From Actinomycetota bacterium (GTDB taxonomy: Bacteria > Actinomycetota > Coriobacteriia > Anaerosomatales > JAUXNU01), in NCBI GenBank assembly GCA_030682655.1, contig JAUXNU010000174.1, positions 1 through 59,594 on the forward strand: 59,594 nucleotides of DNA. Direction: 5' to 3'. The notes beneath the pieces are model-generated. The model was not told the DNA's origin. It saw only the letters and a program-made list of their open reading frames with translations, and made no database searches. This document shows, one piece after another, positions 1 to 9,103 of this stretch; the stretch's first letter is position 1; each line of letters opens with the position of its first letter. Made by a program: the position numbers and the translations under genes.

Positions 1-2
1 GA

Positions 3-752
3 AACGCCGTTCAGCGACTGGTGGAATGGCGGCTCCTTCGACAGGCGGACGCGTACGTCGTTCACGGCGAGCTTCTTGCGGAGCAGGCGGTCGAGCAAGC
101 GTGGTACAGGCCGGGGGCGCCAGTCTTCAGAATCCGACAGGGAATGCTGGCTCAGCCGTCGGGGGCCGCACCTCTCCCCGATGAACCAACGATTCTGTTC
201 TTCGGACGGGTCGAATACTACAAAGGCCTGGACGTTCTCGTAGATGCGGTTCCGCTTTGTGAATCGAGGCTATCGGGACTGAAGGTCATCGTCGCGGGGA
301 CGGGCGCGGATCTCGAGAGGTGTAGGGCGTTGGCGCACGGGAATCCCCGATTCGAGTGGCACGATCGGTTCATTGCCGACGAGGACATCCCGGATCTCTT
401 TGCGCGTGCGAGCGTGAGTGTTCTGCCGTATCGTGAGGCGAGTCAGAGCGCTGTTGCCGCCCTCGCGTTCTCCAACCGGCGGGCGGTTGTCGCCAGTCGA
501 GTGGGGGCGCTCCCGGAGGCGATCCGTGATGGCGTGACGGGCGCTCTCGTCCCGCCGGAGGATCCTGGGGTCCTCGCGGATGTGCTGTGCGAAGTCTTGT
601 CGAACCGAGCGAAGCTCGATGCCATGAGCGATGCTGCGCTGGAGGAGATCACGGCGGGACGGCTCTCCCGAGGAGCCATTGCAGCAGCTCACATCGATGC
701 ATACCGTAGGACGCGTGAACGACTCACGGCGGGAGGCGGAAGCCCAAGATGA
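3..752 (+). CDS. Glycosyltransferase family 4, C-terminal part (5' end outside window)
   Basis: The reading frame is open from the first bases of the window, so the gene begins upstream and only about 249 residues are visible. It shows the C-terminal Rossmann half of a GT-B, family 4 enzyme: the ILFFGRVEYYKGLDVLVDA strand-helix after the interdomain linker, VIVAGTG, then SVLPYREASQSAV and VGALPEAIRDGVTGALVPPED, the nucleotide-sugar binding region of GT4 enzymes. The donor and acceptor sugars cannot be told. The stop overlaps the start of the next glycosyltransferase (ATGA), so the two are co-transcribed. A GTG at 21 could serve as a start, but it lies inside the fold and the upstream frame is open, so truncation by the window edge is the better reading. 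Confidence 0.85.
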   Translation, partial: NAVQRLVEWRLLRQADAYVVHGELLAEQAVEQAWYRPGAPVFRIRQGMLAQPSGAAPLPDEPTILFFGRVEYYKGLDVLVDAVPLCESRLSGLKVIVAGTGADLERCRALAHGNPRFEWHDRFIADEDIPDLFARASVSVLPYREASQSAVAALAFSNRRAVVASRVGALPEAIRDGVTGALVPPEDPGVLADVLCEVLSNRAKLDAMSDAALEEITAGRLSRGAIAAAHIDAYRRTRERLTAGGGSPR

Positions 753-1933
753 ATCAGTTCACGTCCGCGGCGGATGACAGCGCTACCGCATCCACGAATC
801 GGCGAACGCTGAATGTGGTCTTCGACATCGCCGCTCTTGCTCAAGGAGGCATGGAGCGGCAACTCATCGACGTTGCGTCGGGCCTCAGAGTTCGCGGACA
901 CGGCGTGACGGTGGTAGTGAACAAGGCGGCGACAGCGTATTCCGACGAGCTGGGCAGCGGCGGCGTGGAATTGGTTGAACTCGGTTCGACGAAGCAGTTG
1001 GACTACGCTGTGCTCGCAAGTCTGAAGCGCGTGGTCGCGCGGACGTCTGCCGATGTGATGGTTGGCGTGAACTTCAATGCAACATTCTGGGCTAGGGTCG
1101 CTGCCCATTCCTGCGGGATCGGAGCAGTGATCGCAGAGCACAGTACCAACCGAGGGCGTCCCGTCAAGGTGGTACTCGGGAATCGACTGCTTGGAAGATG
1201 GACGGACGCTGTGATCGCATGTGCGGAGGCACAGATACCGTCTCTCGTGGATGAGGGCTCCCCGGCTGATCTCATTTCGGTCGTCAGGAACGGGGTGGAC
1301 GCTGAACGATTCCATAGGTCACCGGAAGAGGGCATCGCGTTCAGGGAGCGGTTTGGAGTGCCTTCTGACGTCATGACCGTCGGCATCGTCGCCGCCCACA
1401 GGATGGAGAAGCGGCACGATCGCTTTCTGGAGCTGGTCGCAGCGCTGCGTAGGATGGGGCTGCCTGTGGTAGGAATTGCTGTCGGTGCGGGGCCGCTGCT
1501 GGAAGCGAACATTGCCAAGGCCAGGCAGGCGGGACTTGAAGACAGCACTGTATTCACAGGCGGTGTTGACGATCCACGTGCGGCCTACAACGCTTGCGAC
1601 GTCTGCGTGTTGTGCTCCGATGCCGTCGAGACTCTGCCGCTAAGTCTGATGGAATCCCAGGCGTGCGGTACGCCGGTCGTGTCGATGGATATCGGGGGCG
1701 TCATCGAGACTATGGTGCCGGGTGAGACGGGATTGATCGTGGCTGAGGGTGATGTCGAGGCATTTGCGATGGAGACAAGGAGACTGATCTCCGAATTCCC
1801 ACTGCGTGAGGCTATGGGTCGCGAGGGCGAGCGGTGGGTGCGGCAAGAGCGCTCGCTCGCGTCAATGGTTGACGGATACGAACGGGTTCTTCGAATCGCG
1901 GCGAGACGCGCTGCCTCTCGACGGTCGCACTGA
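749..1933 (+). CDS. Glycosyltransferase family 4
   Basis: This is a full-length 394-residue GT-B glycosyltransferase. The N-terminal domain begins near residue 22 with VVFDIAALAQGGMERQL, the glycine-rich loop that contacts the acceptor. The C-terminal domain has VGIVAAHRMEKRHDRFLE, VGAGP, a TVFTGGVDD segment, and VCVLCSDAVETLPLSLMES with GTPVVSMDIGGVIETM, the donor-binding region with its conserved glutamate. It probably adds one sugar to a lipid-linked surface polysaccharide at the cytoplasmic face of the membrane. The start is set by the 4-bp overlap with the preceding glycosyltransferase. The gene converges on an opposing glycosyltransferase whose ancestral stop lies only 7 bp downstream. 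Confidence 0.88.
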   Translation: MNQFTSAADDSATASTNRRTLNVVFDIAALAQGGMERQLIDVASGLRVRGHGVTVVVNKAATAYSDELGSGGVELVELGSTKQLDYAVLASLKRVVARTSADVMVGVNFNATFWARVAAHSCGIGAVIAEHSTNRGRPVKVVLGNRLLGRWTDAVIACAEAQIPSLVDEGSPADLISVVRNGVDAERFHRSPEEGIAFRERFGVPSDVMTVGIVAAHRMEKRHDRFLELVAALRRMGLPVVGIAVGAGPLLEANIAKARQAGLEDSTVFTGGVDDPRAAYNACDVCVLCSDAVETLPLSLMESQACGTPVVSMDIGGVIETMVPGETGLIVAEGDVEAFAMETRRLISEFPLREAMGREGERWVRQERSLASMVDGYERVLRIAARRAASRRSH

Positions 1934-1940
1934 CGCAGGT

Positions 1941-2126
1941 TCAGGGGCCTCCGAGAGACTCGATCAGTTCGACGTAGCGGGCGCGAGGCGTGTCCACGAG
2001 AAGTGGCTGAGACGGGCTTGTGCCGCGCGAGATGCGTCGAGACCCCTGCCCGGGTCGGCGATGAGTTCGCGAACGGCGCTGGAGAGGGATTCGGCATCCC
2101 CCGGAATGAAGTACTGCGCCCCGTCA
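1941..2126 (-). pseudogene. Detached C-terminus of the frameshifted glycosyltransferase 2124-3089
   Basis: Directly after the stop at 2124-2126 the minus strand still encodes the expected end of a GT4 protein in other frames. In the +1 frame it reads GAQYFIPGDAESLSSAVREL and then a segment ending FSWTRLA. It then returns to the original frame as RYVELIESLGGP, with a stop at 1941-1943. Two compensating single-base changes explain this: one extra base in the C5 run at 2127-2131, and one missing base near 1979-1982 (GGGC; adding one C gives FSWTRLAARYVEL). Restoring both gives a protein of about 382 residues, normal for the family. Either the gene is broken or the assembly has two indels. Confidence 0.75.
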
Positions 2127-3089
2127 CCCCCTTAGCTGATCGCGGATGGTTCTGAGGTCGGAGGCAACGACCGGAATCCCAAGAGCTGCGTATTCGAAAG
2201 CCTTCATGGAATATGCCGTTCGTATGAAGGGGGAGTCCTCATACGGGATGACGCCGATGTCATACTGGGGGAGATCACGGGGCAGTTCCTCTGATGGCAC
2301 CTGTCCATGGAAGGTGACTGCGCCCCGGAGTCCGAGCGAGTCAGTCATCTGCTCGAGTGACGATCGGGCATCCCCGTCTCCGTAGATATCCAGCGAGGCT
2401 TCGGTCCCGTGTCCGTTCAGTGTAGCGAGAGCGCGCAGCAGAGTGCCGAGACCGAAGCGTTCGGAAAGCGTGCCGTGATAGACAAGCTTGACGTGGGCTG
2501 ACCGTAGCGCACGGAACTCAGGTTCCCGGCGCGTGAAGACGGACTCGTCGACTCCGTTCAAGACGATCTCTGCGTGGACACCGTGGCGTGAGGCCAGTGC
2601 GTCACGCATGTACGGGGAGGTGGTGATGACGAGGTTCGCTGTGCGGACGCTGAGTCCCTCCAGAAACTCCAGCGCCCGGACAGTCGTCCGACTGCGATCC
2701 TGAGCGATGGCGAGCTCGGGCATGACATCATGGATGTCCAGGACTGACTTGGCCCGTCTATCTCCGTAATGGGCTGCGAGCGCGAGCCAGTCTGGCGGGT
2801 TGGCGACCTGGACCACGTCGGTGGGCCACGATCGGCATCGTGATACCCAACGCAGTACATGAAGAGGAAACAGGCCGTACTCGCGCAACCGGGCACCCGT
2901 GCTGCTGACCTTCTCTCGGCGAAGGGGCGAGCGCTCGATTTGCACGCCTCGCCATGTGGACTGCGTGCTTCTGCCAGATGCCGCATATATGCGCACATCG
3001 TGGCCTGCTTCGGAGAGAGCGGCAGCCTGTCGTTGGACACGGTTCTCGGATCCCGGGAAGTCCTCGAGCACGACGAGGCAGACTCTCAC
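2124..3089 (-). CDS. Glycosyltransferase family 4, C-terminally truncated by frameshift
   Basis: The 321-residue product opens with MRVCLVVLEDFPGSENRVQRQ, a typical GT4 N-terminus. It continues through DVVQVANPPDWLAL and VLDIHDVMPEL, then the C-terminal domain with KLVYHGTLSERFGLGTLLRA, GAVTFHGQVPSEELP and IGVIPYEDSPFIRTAYSMK. It stops at DLRTIRDQLRG, about 60 residues before such proteins normally end. The missing part lies directly downstream in shifted frames (see 1941-2126). The start is GTG at 3087-3089, two bases from the stop of the glycosyltransferase at 3091-4074, so the two form an operon. The last helix that crosses back to the N-domain would be absent, so activity of the truncated form is doubtful. 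Confidence 0.8.
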   Translation of the reverse strand: MRVCLVVLEDFPGSENRVQRQAAALSEAGHDVRIYAASGRSTQSTWRGVQIERSPLRREKVSSTGARLREYGLFPLHVLRWVSRCRSWPTDVVQVANPPDWLALAAHYGDRRAKSVLDIHDVMPELAIAQDRSRTTVRALEFLEGLSVRTANLVITTSPYMRDALASRHGVHAEIVLNGVDESVFTRREPEFRALRSAHVKLVYHGTLSERFGLGTLLRALATLNGHGTEASLDIYGDGDARSSLEQMTDSLGLRGAVTFHGQVPSEELPRDLPQYDIGVIPYEDSPFIRTAYSMKAFEYAALGIPVVASDLRTIRDQLRG

Positions 3090-3090
3090 C

Positions 3091-4074
3091 TCAGCTCACC
3101 AGTTCCTCGTAGATACGGGCGATGGCGTCCGCCTCCTTGGCAGTTGAGAGGGCTGCGCAGAGCGGTATCGCATCGGGCGCCGGGTCTGAAAGCGCCCTCG
3201 TGCATTCCAGAGCGATCGTCTGGGGCTCCTCGCAGGCAACCACGCGGCAGCCGGAGAGGGGCGGGAGGTAGTCTGCCACGTCTCCCACGTCGGTGCTGAC
3301 GACGCGCGTGCCAACGCAGAGCGCCTCGCGAACGACAACGGGGCTTCCTTCGCGGGCGCTGGTCACAAGGAGCAGATCGAGTCCGGCGAGCATGACGGGC
3401 ATGAGAGTGGGATCGACCCCGTCGAACTCGATGATACGGACATCGCCGATGAGGTCCCGAAGGTGCTCGATCGTCTCGCAGAAAAGAGGGTATCTCTTTT
3501 CGGGCCGTGAAGGAGCCGCGGGGAAGCCAATGTACGTCGCGTGAGTGTCCCACCCAAGCTCGGCGCGGGCGTCAGCCTGGGACCGCGGCTGGAATCTGGT
3601 CGTGTCCACACCACAAGGCACAACGCGCGCGCGCGATTCGACAGTGGATGGGAGTGCGCGCTTCATAGCGGGAGAAACGACCACGGGAACGTCGTCATCG
3701 GACAGGAACGCGAGGGAGATCCTCCGTTTCCAAGGAATGGCCAGGTCGCTGCCGTGAAAGGTGACTACGCGTGGGCCAGTGACACCACGGGCCAGGATTT
3801 GGGCGAGGCCGAAGTGTACGTGCGTGACGTCCGGGCGGAATGTGCGTGCTGCGTGTCGCACTGTCGCGGCTCCGGTGAGATACCTGCTGGTTCGCGTGAC
3901 CGTGTCTATGTAGCTGACGTGAATGTCCCATTCCGGTCTCAGGGAGCGCAAGGCTTCGACCTCCCGAGCAATGAAGACGCCAGCGGTTGGACGTCCGGCG
4001 CTCGGGTACATGTTGCAGACGATCATGACTCTCATGGCCGCGGGCTGCGATGTGTTGGAAAGAACATGTTCCAT
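3091..4074 (-). CDS. Glycosyltransferase family 4
   Basis: This GT-B enzyme has up to 327 residues. The conserved part starts at residue 14 (MRVMIVCNMYPSAGRPTAGV), so ATG at 4033-4035 is an equally good start. Recognisable parts are VTHVHFGLAQIL and RVVTFHGSDL in the N-domain, then YIGFPAAPSRPEKRYPLFCE and the donor site DLLLVTSAREGSPVVVREAL with GTRVVSTDVGDVADYL. The SAREGSPVVVREAL segment carries the GT4 E-x7-E type motif. It is the upstream gene of a two-gene minus-strand operon with the frameshifted glycosyltransferase and probably extends the same surface glycan. The acceptor and donor are unknown. Confidence 0.87.
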   Translation of the reverse strand: MEHVLSNTSQPAAMRVMIVCNMYPSAGRPTAGVFIAREVEALRSLRPEWDIHVSYIDTVTRTSRYLTGAATVRHAARTFRPDVTHVHFGLAQILARGVTGPRVVTFHGSDLAIPWKRRISLAFLSDDDVPVVVSPAMKRALPSTVESRARVVPCGVDTTRFQPRSQADARAELGWDTHATYIGFPAAPSRPEKRYPLFCETIEHLRDLIGDVRIIEFDGVDPTLMPVMLAGLDLLLVTSAREGSPVVVREALCVGTRVVSTDVGDVADYLPPLSGCRVVACEEPQTIALECTRALSDPAPDAIPLCAALSTAKEADAIARIYEELVS

Positions 4075-4183
4075 GGGCTCCGAGAATCGGCCGCGTTGTC
4101 TATGTGGCTAGCTTATCATCCAGTCGCCTGTGCCAGGTGCGCGTATCGTCGGCGCTCGTTCGTGCGGACCGATGGAAACACGG

Positions 4184-4220
4184 CGACCTCCTCGGCTCTC
4201 TGAGAGGGCCGAGGAGGTCG
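4184..4220 (-). terminator. Hairpin terminator after the large surface-protein gene
   Basis: A perfect 13-bp stem (4184-4196 pairing with 4208-4220) encloses an 11-nt loop and lies 33 nt past the stop codon of the gene ending at 4253. On the minus strand it is followed by a short T-rich stretch (GTGTTT). It separates the large surface gene from the glycosyltransferase operon below, which would then need its own promoter in 4075-4183; no convincing one was seen there. Confidence 0.7.
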
Positions 4221-4252
4221 TGGGTGAGATGATCCGGTCTGGGGGACGGCCC

Positions 4253-7200
4253 CTATGGCAAGCTCCCCAGCAGATCGACAGCGTCTACACCTACCTTGGT
4301 GTTGGAGGCGCTCGCGTTCTTGGTGCCCGTGGGACGGATGACGACCGTGTGCGTCGTGTCAGTCAGGCCACGCGCGCTCCAGACTTGCTGCTGGAATGGC
4401 CAGTTGGGAGCGTAGAGATCCACCAAGACCGGAGCGCTGCCGTCCACCGAGACCGAGGCGATGCCGAAGTCGGGCGCCTGGTTCGCTATCCAGATGAAGT
4501 CCGTACCGCGGAAGGTGATGGTCGCCGTCGCTCCTGCGTTGACGCTATACGTGTAGTTGCCTCCAAAGGCCGATGAATGCGAGTAGGTCGTCCAGCCGCC
4601 AGTGAAGGTGATCGCTGGGCCCTGTTGATCGTAGCGTGCGAACACTACGAACGACACCGAGCGTGTTTGCTCGACGTTGCCAGCCTTGTCCACAGAGTAG
4701 TACTCGAGGGAGTACGTTCCCGTTGCGGTTGTTGATGCGGTTGTGCCAGTCTGCCACGAGCCGGAGTTGAGGCGCCACTTCGTGTGGGCGACTCCGCTGT
4801 TGACGTCGGTTGCCGTTAGAGTGATTGTCGCCGAGTCCGCGTACGTCGCCTTCGCGGCAGCGGTGGTGGTGGGCGGAGTGGTGTCGAGTGGGGCCGTGAG
4901 TGTGCCGACGAGATCGATGGCATCGATGTTGATCCTCGTTCCCGTGGACGACACGTTCTTGGTGCCAGTCCAGGCAATGGTGACGGTATGAGTCGTCTCA
5001 GCAAGACCCGAGATGCTCCAGACTCGTTGCTGGCTTGGATAGTTGGACGCGTAGATATCGATGAGTGTCGGTGCCCCGCCGTCCACAGACACACGGGCGA
5101 TTCCGGAATCCGGTGTGCGCGATGCGATCCAGTCGACAGCGGTGCCGTTGAAGGCGACCTCGACCGACGCGCTTGTGGCATAGGAGTACTTGTAGGCTCC
5201 GGCGTAGAGACTGGATTGTGTAAAAGAGCTCCACGAGCTGTTGTACACGACACGGGAATCCAGGTTGTCGTATCGGGTGAACACCGTGAATGCGGCCGTC
5301 TTCGGGGCTTCATCGTTGCCGGCGTAGTCCGTTGAGTAGTAGCTCAGGGTGTGTGACCCGGGGATGGAGGTCGTCATTGTGCCGCCTGTTGTCCACGTGC
5401 CGCCGTCGAGTCGCCACTTTGTTGTGGACACACCCACACCAGCACCATCGGAGGCGGAGAGCTTGATCGTCGCCGAGGCTGCGTACTTGTCAGTTGCATT
5501 CGTGTTCGTCACTGGTGGCGTAGTGTCCGGATACGGTGTGATGATGCCGCGTATGTTGGCAATGTCGAGTCCGACCTTGGTGTTCGTGGCGCTGGGGTTC
5601 TTGCGGCCCGTCCAGTCGATGCGAACCGTATGGGGGCCGCGCGTGAGGCCGGTGACGTTGTAGACCTGCTGCTGGAAGTAGTAGCCGCCGGAGAATAGAT
5701 CGACATCGACTGGTGCGCCGTTGTCAATCGAGACCTGGGCGATACCGAAGTCCGGAGCCTTCGCGGTGATCCAGGAGAACTCCGTGCCGTCGATTGCGAA
5801 GATCACAGAGGCGCCGGAGCTGTTCGTATAGCGGTAGGAGCCGCCTGAGTGATTGGGATGTGAGTAGACGACCCAACCACCGCGATACAGGATGTTCTCC
5901 GCCGCGTCTTCATAGATGTGTCGTGTCTGCTGGAGTTCGCCGATCATGCCCACGGTGTCGATGCCGATCTTGGTGTTCGAGGCGCTCGCGTTCTTGCGAC
6001 CCGTCCAGGAGATCTTGACCGTGTGAGACCCGTTCGCAAGTGCGGAGCGACTGAAGACCTTCTGCTGGAAGTAGTACCCCGACGAGTACAGATCGACATC
6101 GACGGGCGCGCCGTTGTCGATGCTTATCTGCGCGATGCCGCACTCGGGCGCCTTGTAGGTGTACCAATCGAACGATGTTCCCGAGAACGTGATATGTGCG
6201 ACCGAGGACGACGCATTGGTGTAGGAGTAGTTGCCCGCGTAGAGGTTTGCGTTCGAGTACGTGACCCAGCTGCCGGTATAGAGAATGTTGGAGTCCGTCT
6301 GGTCGAAGCGCTTGACCACGTCGAAGACGGCCTGTTTGGTCGTCTCGGTGTTGCCGGCCGCATCGGTCGAGTACCACTCGAGCAGATGCGAAGCGGAGAC
6401 GGTGGGCACAGTCACGCCCGTGCCGGTGTTCCAGCCGCCGCCGTTGAGGCGCCACTTCGTGGACGCGACCCCGGAGAGCGGGTCGGTGGGGGAGAGCGTG
6501 ATCGTCTGCCCGCCGTCGAGGTAGCTCGGGACCGCGTTGCTCGTCGTCACCGGCGCTGTCTTGTCGATGTAGACGTACGCGTTCTTGACCGTCTCAGCAT
6601 TGCCGCGCACGTCCACGGAGTAGTACTTGACGAGGTTCGTGCCCTCGCTCGAGACCGCAAATGCCCCCGCGTACGGCACGGTGGGATACGACCCATTCGT
6701 GGAGTAGTAGGTCGCCGCCACGCCCGTCGTCGCATCTGTACTTGCCAAGGAAACCAGGACAGTCCCGCTCTGCCAGCCCACAGGCGCATCGCACGTGGTG
6801 ACCGGAGGTACGCTATCGGGTACGAGCGCTATGTTGCCATCGATTGTGAATCGGTCCGCAGCAATTCGCGTTCCCGACGAGGACGCGTTCTTCGTCCCGG
6901 TCCACTCAATAAGCAGATAGTGATAGCTGTACGTGATGGTCCCGGAGTCCCAGAGGGCCTTGTCGTACTGAGTAGCCGCAGAGTACAGGTCCACGGTGGT
7001 CTTGTAGACGCCATCGAGATAGACATTCGCCTTTCCGAAGTTCGGCCCGAGTTCGCCGTACCAGGTCATCTTCTCGCCGTTGAAATAGACATGCGCCTGG
7101 GCGCCACTGGCGTCCGTGTGTGCCCACGAGCCGCCGCTGCCGGATCCCGTGACAGTCGTCCACGGCCCCTTCAAAACGATGTTCGAGTTGTCCTGCTGGT

Positions 7201-9103
7201 ACGTGTTGGTCGCCAGACGGACCCGGAAGAGCTTGCTCTTCGTCGTCTCGACATGCCCGGCCTTGTCCACTGAGTACCAGTAGACGGTATGCCAGCCCCA
7301 CGCGTTGATGTATGCCGACGTGCCTTGTTGCCAAGCGCCGTTGTCGAACTTGTAGTACGTCCTGTCAACGCCCGAGTGTGCGTCGGTGGGGAAGAAGTTG
7401 ATCAGCGCATCGCCGGCGTAGGTGTCGCCGCAGTCCGAGGTGGTGACCGGGGCTGTGTAGTCGATCTTCACGTAGGCGGTCTTCTCGGCCTCCGTGTTGT
7501 TGCGCGTGTCTCGCGCGTAGTACTTGACTGTCGTGGTGCCCTCGGCTGACACGGTCCATGGGCTTCCGTAGATGTTGTATGTCTGTCCGCCGTTGGTTGA
7601 GTAGAAGATCGCATCGATCTGAGAGGCGGTATCTGTCGCGGTGATCGAAACCTGGACCGGCGCCGTTACCCAACCTGTGGGACCATTGAACGTGGACACA
7701 GGGGGTTCGGTATCCGGCGGAAGAACCGAGATGTTTGCGACGGTAGGTGTTTCCACGTTGCCGGCACCGTCGGCCGAGTAGAACGCGAGCGTATGCTCGC
7801 CGAATGTGCTGATGGGAACGCTCAGTCCTGTGATCCACGATCCGCCATTCAAGCTGTACTTGGTGAAGGAGATACCCGAACCGCCGGAGTCGCTGGCGGC
7901 GAGAGTGATGAGCGCTGTCTCGACATAGTAGGGCTGTGGATTGACCATCAACGTGCTGGGGGCGGTGTTGTCGAGCTGGAGCACTCTCTCGCGCACAGGC
8001 TCCACGTTGCCGCGGTTGTCCACGGAGTAGAAGCGGACTGGGTAGATGCCCGCCTCGGCAACCAGGATTGGCCCTTCGTACAGGGTCGGCGTCTCTTCCT
8101 CGCTACTGAGGTAGTAGTAGGTAGCCGCCACTCCGGTGACATCGTCCTCGGCGTACAGGTTGATGTAGAAGGGTCCCTTGGTCCAGCCGCCCGGGATGTT
8201 GGAGTCAGTCACGGGGGGTCGATCATCGACCGGCAAGATGCTGATGAGCTTGAGCTGAGAGTTCTCTTCGTTGCCTGCGAAGTCGATCGACTTGTAGTAG
8301 AGCGTGTGGAGAATCTCGCCGCTGACTTCGATGGGGGCGCTGTAGTCTCGCCATATGTCGCCGTCGAGCTTGTACTGTATGCGCTGGACACCGGACACGT
8401 CGGGTGGCCCGCCAGCCCAGTTGTCGGTCGCAGAGATAGTCACCGTGGCCGTTCCGATGTAGCTGGCTTGGGCATCCGAAGTCGTTGTGGGAGGCGTCTT
8501 GTCGATCTTCAGCCCCGTTGTCTTCGTGAGTTCGGTGTTGCCCCGGCTGTCCACGGAGTAGTACTTGATCGGCGTGATTCCCTCGGCAGTCACCGTGAAT
8601 GGCGCCAAGTACGGCGTCGTGGGCTGGGTGCCGTTTGTGGAGTAGAACGTGGCCGTGACCGTCGTCACGGCGTCGATCGCATTCAGCGACACCTGGAAGT
8701 TGGTTTTGAACCACGTCTGATCCGAGAAGTTGGGCGTTGTCACCGGTGGGTTGTCATCGACCGGCTCGACGATAATCACCGCGTGCTGCAAGGCCTGGGA
8801 GTTTCCTGCGTAGTCGGTCGAGTACCAATAGAGGTCATACGTGCCGAGGAACGACATAGTCGCCGTGGTGCCGAACTGGGCTTGGCCGTTGTTCCACCAG
8901 TACCACGTCTCCTGAACACGGGAGAGGCTGTCTGCCGGGGTCAGCTGGACAGTCGCCGAACCGTAGTACGGGGTCGTTGTCGCGTTTGATGAGGTGGTCG
9001 GCGGGGTCTTGTCCAGTTTGACGTACTGGGTCTTGACGGGCTCGACGTTGCCAGGTCGATCGACCGAGTAGTACTTGACCGTTGTGGTCCCCTCGGTCGA
9101 CAC
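4253..9103 (-). CDS. Secreted Ig-repeat/WTGTKN-module protein, main part of a frameshifted giant gene
   Basis: This 1616-residue frame is the C-terminal four fifths of a protein that begins at 10298. Its reading frame stays open upstream to about 9244, where it joins the NHL protein by a one-base frameshift. It consists of alternating Ig-like repeats of about 85-90 residues: a chitobiase/hexosaminidase-C-like type ending in KYYSVDxRGN, and an OmpL47-like type ending in YWYSTDYAGN. After these come five copies of a module of about 125 residues ending in WTGTKNASSxxT. No LPXTG signal, membrane helix or S-layer domain is visible at the end (DLLGSLP), so it is probably secreted or held by its modules. 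Ser/Thr/Gly/Tyr richness suits an extracellular protein. The ATG at 9103 is inside a repeat and is not a plausible native start. Confidence 0.8.
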   Translation of the reverse strand: MSTEGTTTVKYYSVDRPGNVEPVKTQYVKLDKTPPTTSSNATTTPYYGSATVQLTPADSLSRVQETWYWWNNGQAQFGTTATMSFLGTYDLYWYSTDYAGNSQALQHAVIIVEPVDDNPPVTTPNFSDQTWFKTNFQVSLNAIDAVTTVTATFYSTNGTQPTTPYLAPFTVTAEGITPIKYYSVDSRGNTELTKTTGLKIDKTPPTTTSDAQASYIGTATVTISATDNWAGGPPDVSGVQRIQYKLDGDIWRDYSAPIEVSGEILHTLYYKSIDFAGNEENSQLKLISILPVDDRPPVTDSNIPGGWTKGPFYINLYAEDDVTGVAATYYYLSSEEETPTLYEGPILVAEAGIYPVRFYSVDNRGNVEPVRERVLQLDNTAPSTLMVNPQPYYVETALITLAASDSGGSGISFTKYSLNGGSWITGLSVPISTFGEHTLAFYSADGAGNVETPTVANISVLPPDTEPPVSTFNGPTGWVTAPVQVSITATDTASQIDAIFYSTNGGQTYNIYGSPWTVSAEGTTTVKYYARDTRNNTEAEKTAYVKIDYTAPVTTSDCGDTYAGDALINFFPTDAHSGVDRTYYKFDNGAWQQGTSAYINAWGWHTVYWYSVDKAGHVETTKSKLFRVRLATNTYQQDNSNIVLKGPWTTVTGSGSGGSWAHTDASGAQAHVYFNGEKMTWYGELGPNFGKANVYLDGVYKTTVDLYSAATQYDKALWDSGTITYSYHYLLIEWTGTKNASSSGTRIAADRFTIDGNIALVPDSVPPVTTCDAPVGWQSGTVLVSLASTDATTGVAATYYSTNGSYPTVPYAGAFAVSSEGTNLVKYYSVDVRGNAETVKNAYVYIDKTAPVTTSNAVPSYLDGGQTITLSPTDPLSGVASTKWRLNGGGWNTGTGVTVPTVSASHLLEWYSTDAAGNTETTKQAVFDVVKRFDQTDSNILYTGSWVTYSNANLYAGNYSYTNASSSVAHITFSGTSFDWYTYKAPECGIAQISIDNGAPVDVDLYSSGYYFQQKVFSRSALANGSHTVKISWTGRKNASASNTKIGIDTVGMIGELQQTRHIYEDAAENILYRGGWVVYSHPNHSGGSYRYTNSSGASVIFAIDGTEFSWITAKAPDFGIAQVSIDNGAPVDVDLFSGGYYFQQQVYNVTGLTRGPHTVRIDWTGRKNPSATNTKVGLDIANIRGIITPYPDTTPPVTNTNATDKYAASATIKLSASDGAGVGVSTTKWRLDGGTWTTGGTMTTSIPGSHTLSYYSTDYAGNDEAPKTAAFTVFTRYDNLDSRVVYNSSWSSFTQSSLYAGAYKYSYATSASVEVAFNGTAVDWIASRTPDSGIARVSVDGGAPTLIDIYASNYPSQQRVWSISGLAETTHTVTIAWTGTKNVSSTGTRINIDAIDLVGTLTAPLDTTPPTTTAAAKATYADSATITLTATDVNSGVAHTKWRLNSGSWQTGTTASTTATGTYSLEYYSVDKAGNVEQTRSVSFVVFARYDQQGPAITFTGGWTTYSHSSAFGGNYTYSVNAGATATITFRGTDFIWIANQAPDFGIASVSVDGSAPVLVDLYAPNWPFQQQVWSARGLTDTTHTVVIRPTGTKNASASNTKVGVDAVDLLGSLP
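4256..7201 (-). repeat. Five copies of a ~125-residue WTGTKN module
   Basis: Within the giant protein, five related modules occupy roughly 6830-7201, 5936-6310, 5543-5923, 4898-5275 and 4256-4636. Each has the order: an aromatic opening strand with YxGxWxxYS, a GxYxYTxxxxA strand, W near the middle, APDFGIAxVSIDxGAPVDVD, YFQQxV, and HTVxIxWTGTKNxSxxxT followed by a final DxxxxxG strand. Copies 2 and 3 are directly adjacent; the others are separated by Ig-like repeats. The pattern resembles a jelly-roll carbohydrate-binding module, but the family assignment is inference. Confidence 0.75.

Noticed and set aside
5918-8989. Long plus-strand open frames (451 and 398 codons) opposite the giant surface gene
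   Set aside because: Their translations are Arg/Val/Asp-rich with no motifs and mirror the strongly patterned repeats on the minus strand; they are shadows of a high-GC gene.
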